A stretch of 9,769 nucleotides of DNA. Origin: an uncultured Eubacteriales bacterium (GTDB lineage Bacteria > Bacillota_A > Clostridia > Christensenellales > Aristaeellaceae). The translations under genes were made by a program, and so were the position numbers. Below are positions 1-7,511 of this stretch, piece by piece. The DNA lies in the NCBI GenBank assembly GCA_900321945.1, contig ONXY01000544.1:1-9769 (forward strand). Direction: 5' to 3'. Under the pieces are notes generated by a model. It did not search any database and was not told where the DNA came from. It saw only the letters and a list, made by a program, of their open reading frames with translations. How positions within the stretch are numbered: the stretch's first letter is position 1; each line of letters opens with the position of its first letter.

Positions 1-34
1 AACCTCGGCAACTGAGTTTGCGCCGGTGCGACCA

Positions 35-238
35 TCAGACGGTGAGGCGGAAAGCGTTTTGCAGTAGCCGGAGTTTGACGTCGCTGAGTCGCAGAGCCAT
101 GACGCTCTGTTCTGTCAGGCCGAGTTCCTGTGCGATCTCCTCGTCCGTGGGATTGCGACCAAGTCGTTCTTTCAACGCCAGAGCGGCATACTTGATCTTA
201 TGACCGTGGCTTTTGGTTTTTCCAGCGATTTGCCGCAT
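35..238 (-). CDS. Small protein with sigma-70 region 3-like helix-turn-helix
   Basis: A 67-residue leftward reading frame. Residues about 27-50 contain LGRNPTDEEIAQELGLTEQ, which closely resembles the helix-turn-helix of sigma-70 region 3 (the 'GR.PT..EIA..LG' pattern). The residues before it are basic and lysine-rich (GKTKSHGHKIK), as expected of a DNA-contacting segment. Regions 2 and 4 of a sigma factor are absent, so this cannot be a complete sigma factor. It may be a stand-alone small DNA-binding protein or a remnant. The ATG start is supported by GGGAG and AAGGA motifs just upstream on the minus strand (243-254). The frame stays open upstream of the ATG to a stop at 350-352, but that stretch shows no sigma-like sequence. 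The gene is divergent from the operon at 517, so it could regulate it, but nothing in the sequence proves that. Reality of the gene is fairly likely; the family is a motif-level call. Confidence 0.55.
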   Translation of the reverse strand: MRQIAGKTKSHGHKIKYAALALKERLGRNPTDEEIAQELGLTEQSVMALRLSDVKLRLLQNAFRLTV

Positions 239-333
239 AAGTCTCCCGTTCCTTTCCCTCGACTGCCAATGCGGTCGGAACGCAAGTTCCCGACCGGCGA
301 GGAGGACGAGATGAATGATCGGGAATGCGTAAT

Positions 334-370
334 CGTTTTCCGTCCGAGTTCAGGAGAAAAGCGGAAAACG
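334..370. promoter_or_regulatory. Perfect 9-bp inverted repeat, candidate operator
   Basis: CGTTTTCCG at 334-342 and its exact reverse complement CGGAAAACG at 362-370 are separated by 19 bp. The right arm ends 13 bp before the -35 element of the operon promoter. Arm centres lie 28 bp apart, close to three helical turns, which would suit a dimeric or tetrameric regulator bound upstream of RNA polymerase. The loop is long and no T-run follows, so a terminator is unlikely. That it is an operator is inference from position and symmetry. Confidence 0.4.
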
Positions 371-383
371 GTGTTTGCCGTGC

Positions 384-411
384 TTGACTTTGAGCTTTTG
401 GAATATATATT
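384..411 (+). promoter_or_regulatory. Sigma-70-type promoter of the six-gene operon
   Basis: TTGACT (384-389, 5 of 6 matches to TTGACA) is followed after 16 bp by TATATT (406-411, 5 of 6 matches to TATAAT). An alternative -10, TATTAA (408-413), gives an 18-bp spacer. The element lies in the most AT-rich stretch of the window (401-427), inside otherwise GC-rich DNA. Transcription would start near 418 and leave a leader of about 100 nt before the ATG at 517. No other promoter of similar quality was noticed ahead of the operon. Confidence 0.55.
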
Positions 412-503
412 AATAAAAATTATGTTTGATGCCGGAGCATTCCGTTGCGCCGCGCTGAACATCGATTCATGCGAGCGCGTTCGGGCGCGAGGCAAGCACG
501 GAA

Positions 504-510
504 GAAAGGA
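504..510 (+). promoter_or_regulatory. Ribosome binding site fixing the first operon start
   Basis: GAAAGGA ends 6 nt before the ATG at 517. The upstream in-frame ATG codons at 445 and 469 lack a comparable site and would add an arginine-rich stretch unlike the UbiA family. The start at 517 is therefore preferred. Confidence 0.65.
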
Positions 511-516
511 TTGTAC

Positions 517-1455
517 ATGGCGTCAGAGTCCGAAAAGAACATATTGTCCCGTCTGTGGATCTATCAGAAAGAACGGTTCCCGCTAGCTGGATATCTTCCA
601 CTGGTCGCGGCGTTCACGTTTTCGGCGGCATCGTACTCGCGCATCTGCCGCGGCGGAGAGGGGTTCGTGCCATGGACGCGCCTCATTGCCGGGATCGCCA
701 CCTCGTTCGGGATCTTCCTTCTGCTCCGGCTGTTCGACGAGTTCAAGGACGCCGAAGACGATGCCGCATACCGTCCGTACCGGCCCGTTCCGCGCGGGCT
801 GGTCACGCTCCGGGAACTGGGGCGTCTGATCGTCCTCGTGATCGCGGCGATGATCCTGCTGAACGCGCTCCTTATGCCGGTCATGCTGCCGGCGCTGGCC
901 CTGGCGCTCGGATACATCCTGATCATGTGGCGCGAGTTCTTCGTCCGCGAATGGCTCCGCAGGCACCCGGTCGTCTATATGGCGACGCACATGATGATCA
1001 TGCCGCTGACGGATTTCTACACCACCGGGCTGGACTGGATGAACGCCCGAGCCGCCATGCCGCGCGGACTGTTCCTGTTTCTGACCGTGACGTTTCTGAA
1101 CGGGTGCGTGATCGAGATCGGGCGCAAGATCCGCAATCCGAAGGACGAGGAGAAAGGCGTGGAGACGTATTCGTATCTCTGGGGGCCGAACCGCGCGACC
1201 GGCATCTGGCTCGGCATCCTGACGTTCACCGCGGTCCTGGCGTATCTGTGCTGCGCCTATGCCGGATACGGACTGCCCGCGCTGCCGTTCCTGGCGCTGT
1301 GCTGGATCGGTTGCGCCGCGCCCGCTGTGCTGTTTTTGAGGACCGGACGCTACGCGCCGAAGATCGAGACCGCGGCCGGGCTCTGGACCCTCTGCATGTA
1401 TCTGCTCATCGGCGGCGTGCCGATGCTGCTGGATTGGATCGCCGGGGCTTGTTGA
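517..1455 (+). CDS. UbiA-family membrane prenyltransferase
   Basis: A 312-residue polytopic membrane protein, the usual length for UbiA intramembrane prenyltransferases, which move a prenyl chain from its diphosphate to an acceptor. The first aspartate-rich metal/diphosphate motif is DEFKDAEDD (residues 74-82), a DExxDxxxD variant of the canonical NDxxDxxxD. It is followed by RPYRPVPRG (86-94), matching the family's 'P.RPLP.G' segment. The second acidic motif lies in GRKIRNPKDEEKGVETYS (202-219), with hydrophobic helices around both motifs. The acceptor cannot be read from sequence; aromatic rings, glycerol phosphates and other alcohols are all used by relatives. It is the first gene of the operon, and its stop is 11 nt before the next ATG. 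The BtaA-like and dolichol-kinase-like neighbours favour a lipid product over ubiquinone, menaquinone or heme A, since no quinone or heme genes are nearby. Family assignment is confident; substrate is unknown. Confidence 0.85.
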   Translation: MASESEKNILSRLWIYQKERFPLAGYLPLVAAFTFSAASYSRICRGGEGFVPWTRLIAGIATSFGIFLLLRLFDEFKDAEDDAAYRPYRPVPRGLVTLRELGRLIVLVIAAMILLNALLMPVMLPALALALGYILIMWREFFVREWLRRHPVVYMATHMMIMPLTDFYTTGLDWMNARAAMPRGLFLFLTVTFLNGCVIEIGRKIRNPKDEEKGVETYSYLWGPNRATGIWLGILTFTAVLAYLCCAYAGYGLPALPFLALCWIGCAAPAVLFLRTGRYAPKIETAAGLWTLCMYLLIGGVPMLLDWIAGAC

Positions 1456-1466
1456 GGAGTTCGAGC

Positions 1467-4043
1467 ATGACTGACGCATCGTTTGACGCATTGTTTCTCC
1501 CTGGCGTGTCCGCGGACGCGGGCGAGGCGGTCCTCGGCGGCAAAGGCTGGAATTTGCTTCGGCTTCAGAAACACGGTTTCCCCGTCCCGCGCTGGATCGT
1601 CCTCACGGACGCGGCGTTCGACGCGGATCAGAACTGCATCGTCCCCGACCTCGCGGCACGCCTTGCCGAAGCCGGGCTGACGGGCAAACGCTTTGCCGTG
1701 CGGTCCTCGGCGGCAGGGGAAGACAGCGCGGATCATTCGTTCGCGGGCCAGCTGGAGACCGTTTTGTCCGTGCCGCCCGAAGGAGTGGCGGATGCGGCGA
1801 AAAATGTTCGGCTTTCCGCGTTCGGGCCGCGCGTCGAAGCGTATTGCCGGGAACACGGTTTGAACATGCTTTCCTCGGCCTCGGTCATCGTCCAGGAAAT
1901 GGTCGATGCGGCTGCCGCCGGCGTGGCGTTTGCCTGCGACATGGAGACGGGGTCCCGGCGCGGCGTTTCGATCTCCGCCGTCTACGGGCTGGGCGAAGGA
2001 CTGGTCTCCGGGCTGCTGGATGCCGATACCTATTATGTGCAGGACGACGGGCAAATCCGCAGCCGCATTGCCGACAAACGAGAAATGCTGGTCGATACGG
2101 ACGGCGATTCCCGCCGGACGCTTGCCCCCGAAGCCGCACATGCGGCGGTCCTCTCCGAGGCGCAGATACGGGAGCTGGCGGATATGGTCCGTGCGATTTC
2201 AAACAGATTCGGACGCATTCAGGACGTGGAATGGGCGTTCGACCGGGGCGGTTCATTAAAAATCCTGCAAACGCGGCCGGTCACGACGCTGGCGAACATG
2301 GCGGACCCGGACGGCGAGGAGATCCTGTGGGACAATTCGAACATCGTCGAGAGCTATCCGGGCGTGACGACTCCACTGACCTTTTCCTTCATCCGGGGCG
2401 TTTATTCCGAAGTTTACAAACGATTCTGCGACATGATGGGCGTGGAGCCGTCCATGATCGTCGACAACGCCGATGCGTTCGAGATGCTCGGGCTCATCCG
2501 GGGACGCGTCTACTACAACCTGAAAAGCTGGTACAAAGTCCTTATGCTCCTGCCGGGATACGACCTGAACGCTCCGTTCATGGAGCGCATGATGGGCGTG
2601 AAGGAGCCGCTCAAGGTCAAGCCGACCATCCGCCCGTCCCGGCGCAATCCGCATCTGCGGCTGGTCTCCACCGGGTGCGTCATGCTGAAAAACCTGTTCA
2701 CGCTGGAGAAACAGATCCGGGCGTTCACGGACCACTTCCAGCGCGTGATCGGCCCGATGGAACAACGGGATTTCGACCGCGCCGGTTTCGAGGAGCTGAC
2801 GCAGGCCGTCCGCACCCTGGAGACCGAGTTCCTGCCAGCCTGGCAACCGCCGCTCATCAACGATTTCTTCGCCATGATCTTCTACGGGCTGCTCGGAAAA
2901 CTGCAGAGCCGCTGGCTGCCGGACGCGGACGCCGCGCTCTCCAACAATCTGCTCTCCGGCGAGGGCGGCATGATCTCGGCGGAACCGGTCGCGCGGCTCC
3001 GAAAGCTTGCGGCGGCCATCGCGAAGGACGCCGAGCTGAAAGGCGCGCTGGAGCGGTCCGATGCCGAATTCCTCGGCGCGCTGGAGCGTCATCCCGGGAT
3101 CAGCGCGGAGTACCGGAGCTATCTGGAGAAGTTCGGCGACCGCTGCATCGGGGAGCTGAAGTTGGAGACCGTGACCTACCGCGAGAACCCGTCCATGCTG
3201 CTGGATATTCTGCGCAGCTATGTGAAGTCCTCGGAAAACGCTGCTCCGCCTCCCGATGAAAAACTGTTGCGGACCAACGCGGAAGCCGTGGCGGCCAGGA
3301 CGCTCCGGTGGCATCCGTTCCGCAAGCTCATCTTCTTCCATGTCCTGCGGCGCGCCAGGAAACTGGTGCGGAACCGGGAGAACCTGCGATTCGAACGGAC
3401 CCGGCTCTTCGCCCAGGTGCGCCGCATCTTCCTCGCTTTCGGGCGGCGTCTCGCCATGGAGGGCGTACTGGATTCGCCGCGCGACGTTTTTTACCTCGAA
3501 AAGGAGGAAACCCTCGCCTGGGCTGCCGGAACCGCAGTAACGCTTGATCTGCGTGCTCTGTCTGCCCTCCGCAGGAAGGAATTCGACGCCTTCCGCGCCA
3601 TGCCCGCCCCCGCCGAACGCTTCTCCACACGCGGAGCCGTCCCGCTCGGCAATGATTTTTCCGTGGCGCCCGGCGCGAGCCCGGCCGAACCCGTCGAACG
3701 GAAAGACGGCGCATCCCTGCACGGGATCCCGTGCTGCGGCAAAAGGGTCCGCGGTATTGCCCGCGTGGTCACCGATCCGACCTGCACGGAGGACCTGGCC
3801 GGGAACATCCTGGTGGCGCTGCGGACCGATCCCGGCTGGGCTCCGCTCTTCCCCGTCTGCAAGGGCGTCCTGGTCGAACGCGGCAGCATCCTGTCCCACG
3901 CGGCGATCGTGACGCGGGAGCTCGGGATCCCTTGCATCGTGGGGATCGCCGGGCTGACGGAGCAGGTCCGCGACGGCGATCTGATCGAGATGGATCCGAC
4001 CGCCGGGACCGTGAACTGGGCGGAGGCGGAGGACCGGACATGA
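1467..4043 (+). CDS. PEP-synthase-like ATP-grasp/phosphohistidine-swivel phosphotransferase (no PEP barrel)
   Basis: An 858-residue soluble protein. Residues about 20-275 form the ATP-grasp (PPDK N-terminal) domain: GGKGWNL (24-30), RSSAAGEDSADHSFAGQ (79-95), VQEMVDAAAAGVAF (142-155), GLGEGLVSG (174-182), DVEWAFD (253-259) and LQTRPVT (267-273). A roughly 480-residue middle region follows. The C-terminal swivel domain carries SILSHAAIVTRELGIPCIVG, with the phospho-accepting histidine at 811. The protein ends about 47 residues after that histidine, so the PEP/pyruvate TIM barrel of true PEP synthase (about 800 residues, different order) or pyruvate phosphate dikinase (about 870-900) is missing. 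Length and domain order match rifampin phosphotransferases, where ATP charges the histidine and the middle domain holds the acceptor. The real acceptor here is probably an intermediate of the operon rather than a drug; this is inference. The start at 1467 follows GAGGAG (1454-1459); the frame is open further upstream but overlaps the UbiA gene. Confidence 0.87.
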   Translation: MTDASFDALFLPGVSADAGEAVLGGKGWNLLRLQKHGFPVPRWIVLTDAAFDADQNCIVPDLAARLAEAGLTGKRFAVRSSAAGEDSADHSFAGQLETVLSVPPEGVADAAKNVRLSAFGPRVEAYCREHGLNMLSSASVIVQEMVDAAAAGVAFACDMETGSRRGVSISAVYGLGEGLVSGLLDADTYYVQDDGQIRSRIADKREMLVDTDGDSRRTLAPEAAHAAVLSEAQIRELADMVRAISNRFGRIQDVEWAFDRGGSLKILQTRPVTTLANMADPDGEEILWDNSNIVESYPGVTTPLTFSFIRGVYSEVYKRFCDMMGVEPSMIVDNADAFEMLGLIRGRVYYNLKSWYKVLMLLPGYDLNAPFMERMMGVKEPLKVKPTIRPSRRNPHLRLVSTGCVMLKNLFTLEKQIRAFTDHFQRVIGPMEQRDFDRAGFEELTQAVRTLETEFLPAWQPPLINDFFAMIFYGLLGKLQSRWLPDADAALSNNLLSGEGGMISAEPVARLRKLAAAIAKDAELKGALERSDAEFLGALERHPGISAEYRSYLEKFGDRCIGELKLETVTYRENPSMLLDILRSYVKSSENAAPPPDEKLLRTNAEAVAARTLRWHPFRKLIFFHVLRRARKLVRNRENLRFERTRLFAQVRRIFLAFGRRLAMEGVLDSPRDVFYLEKEETLAWAAGTAVTLDLRALSALRRKEFDAFRAMPAPAERFSTRGAVPLGNDFSVAPGASPAEPVERKDGASLHGIPCCGKRVRGIARVVTDPTCTEDLAGNILVALRTDPGWAPLFPVCKGVLVERGSILSHAAIVTRELGIPCIVGIAGLTEQVRDGDLIEMDPTAGTVNWAEAEDRT

Positions 4044-5149
4044 GCCCGAAAGCCATTCAGGACCGTGCCAAATTCGACGTCATCCGCTACGCGAACTGCT
4101 GGGAGGATCCGCAGTTGCTGCTTCGTTCCGCGGATTTGAAGGACAGACGCTGTCTTTCCATCGCGTCCGGCGGCGACAATTCGTTCTCTCTGCTGACGGC
4201 GTCGCCGCGCGAGGTCGTGGCGTTCGACCTGAACACCGTCCAGCTCGCGCTGTGTGAACTGAAGGCCGCCGCCATCCGAAACCTCGACTACGACGCATTC
4301 CTGGAGTTTCTGGGATTCCGCCCGTCCGCCCGCGACCGTTTCGACGTCTACCGGGAGAAACTGCGGTCCGGGCTTTCTTATGACTATTTTGACCGCCATC
4401 CCGAACTCCTCCGCGCCGGGGTCATCCATGCAGGGAAGTTCGAACGCTATTTCCGCATCTTCCGCCGGGTCGTCCTGCCGTTTGCGCATTCGAGGCGGGC
4501 CGTGGCCGAGCTGCTGCGGGAGAAAAACGCGGAGGAACGCCGGCGATATTACAGGGAAAAATGGGATACACCGGCTTTCCGCGGCATTTACAAGTTGTTT
4601 TTCAACCGCTTCGTGATGGGGCGGCTGGGGCGCGACCCGGAGTTTTTCCGCTACGTTGACGCGAACCTCATTTCCGGGATGCTGAAACGCCAGACCGATT
4701 ACGCCCTCACGGAGCTCCCGGCCCACGACAATCCGTATCTGCGCTACATCCTGACCTCGAAATTCGCATCCGCGCTCCCGCACTACGCCCGTCGGGAGTA
4801 TTTTGATGCCATTCGCGCGCATCTCGACCGGATCCGGTTCGTGAAGGGGACGCCGGACGAGCTTGCCGCGGAATACGAATCCGCGTTCGACTTCTTCAAT
4901 CTCTCCGATATCTTCGAGTACATGGACGAGGCCCTGTGCCGCCAGTGCGCCGACAGCATCTTCCGTCTGGCCGCGCCCGGCGCGAAGGTCGCATATTTCA
5001 ACATGCTGGTCCCGCGTTCGCTCGCGGAGCTTCTGCCGGACGAGTTCGAGGCGCACGACGATGAAGCCGCCGCGATCTTCGCCGAAAACCGCGCGTTCTT
5101 TTACCGGGCGTTCCGGGTGGACACCGTAAGAAAGGAGCCGGAAGCATGA
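4040..5149 (+). CDS. DUF3419/BtaA-like SAM-dependent 3-amino-3-carboxypropyltransferase
   Basis: A 369-residue protein of the DUF3419 family, whose characterised member BtaA moves the 3-amino-3-carboxypropyl group of S-adenosylmethionine onto the hydroxyl of diacylglycerol, the first step of betaine-lipid synthesis. Visible family motifs are YANCWEDP (residues 17-24), the SAM-site segment SIASGGDNSFSLL (40-52; 'ITSAGCNALDYLL' in BtaA), VAFDLNTVQLALCELKAAAI (60-79; 'AVDLNPxQxALLELK'), an AGKFERYF segment around 130, and SDIFEYM (289-295). The ATG overlaps the preceding TGA by ATGA, with GGAGGA (4028-4033) six nt upstream. No BtaB-type N-methyltransferase is present in the window, so a finished betaine lipid (DGTS) is not the expected product. 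The amine may instead be left free or acylated, perhaps by the GNAT two genes downstream. Family is confident; the lipid acceptor is inferred from the family. Confidence 0.86.
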   Translation: MSPKAIQDRAKFDVIRYANCWEDPQLLLRSADLKDRRCLSIASGGDNSFSLLTASPREVVAFDLNTVQLALCELKAAAIRNLDYDAFLEFLGFRPSARDRFDVYREKLRSGLSYDYFDRHPELLRAGVIHAGKFERYFRIFRRVVLPFAHSRRAVAELLREKNAEERRRYYREKWDTPAFRGIYKLFFNRFVMGRLGRDPEFFRYVDANLISGMLKRQTDYALTELPAHDNPYLRYILTSKFASALPHYARREYFDAIRAHLDRIRFVKGTPDELAAEYESAFDFFNLSDIFEYMDEALCRQCADSIFRLAAPGAKVAYFNMLVPRSLAELLPDEFEAHDDEAAAIFAENRAFFYRAFRVDTVRKEPEA

Positions 5150-6537
5150 CCGGATGGGTCCATGAAGCGCTCGGATGCGCCGGGTTCGCCGTCGCGTTTC
5201 TTCTGCTGTTTGCCGTCGGGGAGATCCTGCGTCGTGTCCGCCATTGGAATCCCGAGGCGACGCGCAAGACAGTCCACCTCGCGGGCTGTTTGATCGCGAT
5301 GCTGTTCCCGGTGGTCCTGCACAGCGTGTGGAGCGTGTTTGCGCTGGGCTGCGCGTTTGCTGCGGTCCTCCTGATCGCGCCGCGGTTCAATCTGCTGCAC
5401 GCGGTCAACGACGTGGAACGGAGCGCGAGTTCGGTCGGCGGCGTCACGCATCCGCTTGCCATTTTCATCTGCTACTTTTTCGCCGACCGCCTTCAGATGC
5501 CGGTGTTCTACGAGATCGCCATGCTCGTGCTGGCGTTTTCCGACAGTTCGGCCGCGCTGACCGGCATGACGTACGGGCGGAAAAAATATCTGGTCGAGGG
5601 CGACAGCCGGAAAAGCATTGAGGGGTCGGTCATCTTCTTCCTTTGCACGTTTCTGATCGTGGAGATCACGCTGCTGCTCTTCACCGGCATTACGAGGATC
5701 GACTGCATCCTGCTGGCCCTGCTGATCGCGATCCTGGTCACGCTGTTCGAGGCGATCTCCCTGCACGGCACGGACAATCTGTTCGTGCCGCTCGGGACCA
5801 TCTTCATCCTCGCGAAAAACACGGATCCCTCCACGGCCGGGCTCGTCTTCCAGTTCGAAGCGCTCGCTTTGTCCTTCGCTGTCGCGATGGGGCTGGCGTA
5901 TCCCTACCGCAAGATCACGCGTCCCGGACTGGTCGCGATCGGACTCGGCATCTACACCGCGTGGGGTCTGGTGGGCTTCGCCTGGGCGGTCCCGATGTTT
6001 GCCGCACTGATGCTCATCTGCCGCACGGACTGGATCATGCCGGAACCGAAGGACGAGGAAAACGCCGCCCGCGTCAGGACTTCGTTCTACCTCGTCGTCG
6101 TCCCGACGATCTGGCTTCTGACGGCGAATCTGGCCTGGAAACTGACCGGAAAACCGGTCCAGCCGCTGTGCTACCCCGGTTTCCTCGCCGCCATCGCGGG
6201 GCAACTCCTGATCTCCCGGCAGAAAAGCCGGACCGCCGCGGGGATCGCAGACGCGTTCCCGCGTCTGCTGACGGATGCTGTCCTGCTGTGGGCCGGGCTT
6301 CATGCGTCCGGGTTCTTCGTGTTCGGCTCGGCGCATGTCGCGGAATGGGCCGCCGGCGGCGGACTGGCGCTTGTTGTTATCATCCTGATCGCGGCGCTCT
6401 ACCGGCCCGTTCTGCACCGCTGGGACGAGGCGTCGCAGAAATGGTTTCCCCGCATCCGGCTGTTCCTGGTCCTGCCGCTGACGAGCCTGCCGAATGCCGC
6501 GATGTTCTGCCTGTACGGAAGGAAGTTTTTCGAATGA
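5146..6537 (+). CDS. Dolichol/phytol-kinase-like membrane protein with an extra membrane half
   Basis: A 463-residue, very hydrophobic protein. Its first ~250 residues carry the pattern of the dolichol kinase / phytol kinase / phosphatidate cytidylyltransferase superfamily: ATRKTVH (38-44), LAFSDSSAALTGMTYGRKKY (129-148), DSRKSIEGSVIFF (153-165) and HGTDNLFVPLG (207-217). Members phosphorylate a long-chain isoprenoid alcohol with a nucleoside triphosphate, or form CDP-lipids. Residues about 250-463 add several more predicted membrane helices that I cannot assign; bacterial relatives of the kinase alone are usually near 200-250 residues. In this operon it could provide the prenyl phosphate for the UbiA enzyme or phosphorylate a lipid alcohol. 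The ATG overlaps the upstream stop (ATGA), with AAAGGAG (5131-5137) eight nt before it. Kinase versus cytidylyltransferase activity cannot be decided by eye. Confidence 0.78.
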   Translation: MTGWVHEALGCAGFAVAFLLLFAVGEILRRVRHWNPEATRKTVHLAGCLIAMLFPVVLHSVWSVFALGCAFAAVLLIAPRFNLLHAVNDVERSASSVGGVTHPLAIFICYFFADRLQMPVFYEIAMLVLAFSDSSAALTGMTYGRKKYLVEGDSRKSIEGSVIFFLCTFLIVEITLLLFTGITRIDCILLALLIAILVTLFEAISLHGTDNLFVPLGTIFILAKNTDPSTAGLVFQFEALALSFAVAMGLAYPYRKITRPGLVAIGLGIYTAWGLVGFAWAVPMFAALMLICRTDWIMPEPKDEENAARVRTSFYLVVVPTIWLLTANLAWKLTGKPVQPLCYPGFLAAIAGQLLISRQKSRTAAGIADAFPRLLTDAVLLWAGLHASGFFVFGSAHVAEWAAGGGLALVVIILIAALYRPVLHRWDEASQKWFPRIRLFLVLPLTSLPNAAMFCLYGRKFFE

Positions 6538-7511
6538 GAATCCAGTGTTTTCCCAATGCGGACCCGCGGGCGCTTGCGGCATTCCGCGAGCTCGATGACC
6601 GGCTTTATCCGCAGCGCGTCAATCCGCCGTCTCCACCGCCTCCGGCATCCGCGACGCTGTTCTGCGTCATGGACGGCGACCGCGTCGCAGCCCATGCGGC
6701 CGCGCTCGTGAATCCGCTGATCCCCGCCGGGCTCCTCGGCTGGTTCGAGTCGGACGACCGCCTGGAAGCGGCGTCCATGCTGTTCGACGCGGTCCAGACG
6801 CATTTCGCCGGACGCGGCATTCCGTCCATGATCGGGCCGATAAACGGTTCGACCTGGGCCGCATACCGCGTGGCGCTCCCGGAAGGCACGCCGTTCTTCC
6901 TGGACGTGGAGTCCATGCCGTACTACGCCCGGTTTTTCGAGGATAACGGATTCGAGACGATCGCGTCGTACCATTCCACCCGCGGGGACCTCTCCGAACG
7001 CGCCTTCCCCCGGCTGGAACGCATGACGCCGGTCATTCAGGGGCGCGGCGTGACCATAAGCGTGTTCGAGCCGGACCGCGCCGAAACGATCCTGCGCGAA
7101 ATCCATGAGCTCTCCCTCGACAGCTTCAAACACAATTTTCTCTACACGCCCGTCCCCGTCGAGTTCTTCCTGCAAAAATACCTGCCTCTGCTCGTGAAGG
7201 TCCCGCCGCAGTGCATCCTGCTGGCGCGGGACGGGGCAGGGCGGCTCATCGGGTATCTCTTCGCAATCCCGAATCTGCTTTGCAGCGACCGCCGCGAACT
7301 CGTCATCAAGACGCTTGCCGTGCGCCCGGAACCGGTATGCCGCGGGCTGGGAGCGTTTCTGGTCGAGCTGTGCAGCCGACGCGCCTGCGAATCCGGCGTT
7401 CAGGCGGTGTACCACGCGCTGATGCACGACGCGAACCAGTCCGCGAATATCGGGCGGGACGGCATGACCGTATGCCGGAGATACCGTCTTTACCGGAGGA
7501 CGCGCCCATGA
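6534..7511 (+). CDS. GNAT-like acyltransferase, probably two-lobed
   Basis: A 325-residue soluble protein. The C-terminal part has the acetyl/acyl-CoA-binding pattern of GNAT enzymes: a strand with VIKTLAVRP (257-265), then the pyrophosphate loop region CRGLGAFLVE (269-278), then YHALMHDANQSANIG (293-307). The N-terminal half looks like a second GNAT-type lobe, with LLGWFESDD (67-75), GRGIPSMIGPINGSTWAAYR (93-112) and a PYYARFFEDNGFE segment (129-141), as seen in large bacterial GNATs that act on amines. The CoA loop 'RPEPVCRGLG' departs from the classic (R/Q)xxGx(G/A), so confirmation needs a profile search. It overlaps its upstream and downstream genes by 4 nt (ATGA) and has GGAAGGAAG (6517-6525) as its binding site. 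A fitting role would be acylation of the amine created by the BtaA-like enzyme, using an acyl-CoA made by the adjacent ligase; this is inference. Confidence 0.72.
   Translation: MRIQCFPNADPRALAAFRELDDRLYPQRVNPPSPPPPASATLFCVMDGDRVAAHAAALVNPLIPAGLLGWFESDDRLEAASMLFDAVQTHFAGRGIPSMIGPINGSTWAAYRVALPEGTPFFLDVESMPYYARFFEDNGFETIASYHSTRGDLSERAFPRLERMTPVIQGRGVTISVFEPDRAETILREIHELSLDSFKHNFLYTPVPVEFFLQKYLPLLVKVPPQCILLARDGAGRLIGYLFAIPNLLCSDRRELVIKTLAVRPEPVCRGLGAFLVELCSRRACESGVQAVYHALMHDANQSANIGRDGMTVCRRYRLYRRTRP

Noticed and set aside
451..479. CGCGCT / AGCGCG pairing in the operon leader as a possible riboswitch
   Set aside because: Only 6 bp with a 17-nt loop, and no known riboswitch core or anti-Shine-Dalgarno pairing is visible.
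311..586. Rightward frame starting at ATG 311 with a good GGAGG at 301-305
   Set aside because: It spans the operon promoter and runs 70 nt into the UbiA gene in another frame, and its product resembles no family I know. A short leader peptide is conceivable but not supported.
555..1466. Upstream in-frame extension of the swivel phosphotransferase through the UbiA gene
   Set aside because: Arginine/histidine-rich shadow of the UbiA gene. The ATP-grasp domain begins after the ATG at 1467, which has its own ribosome binding site.
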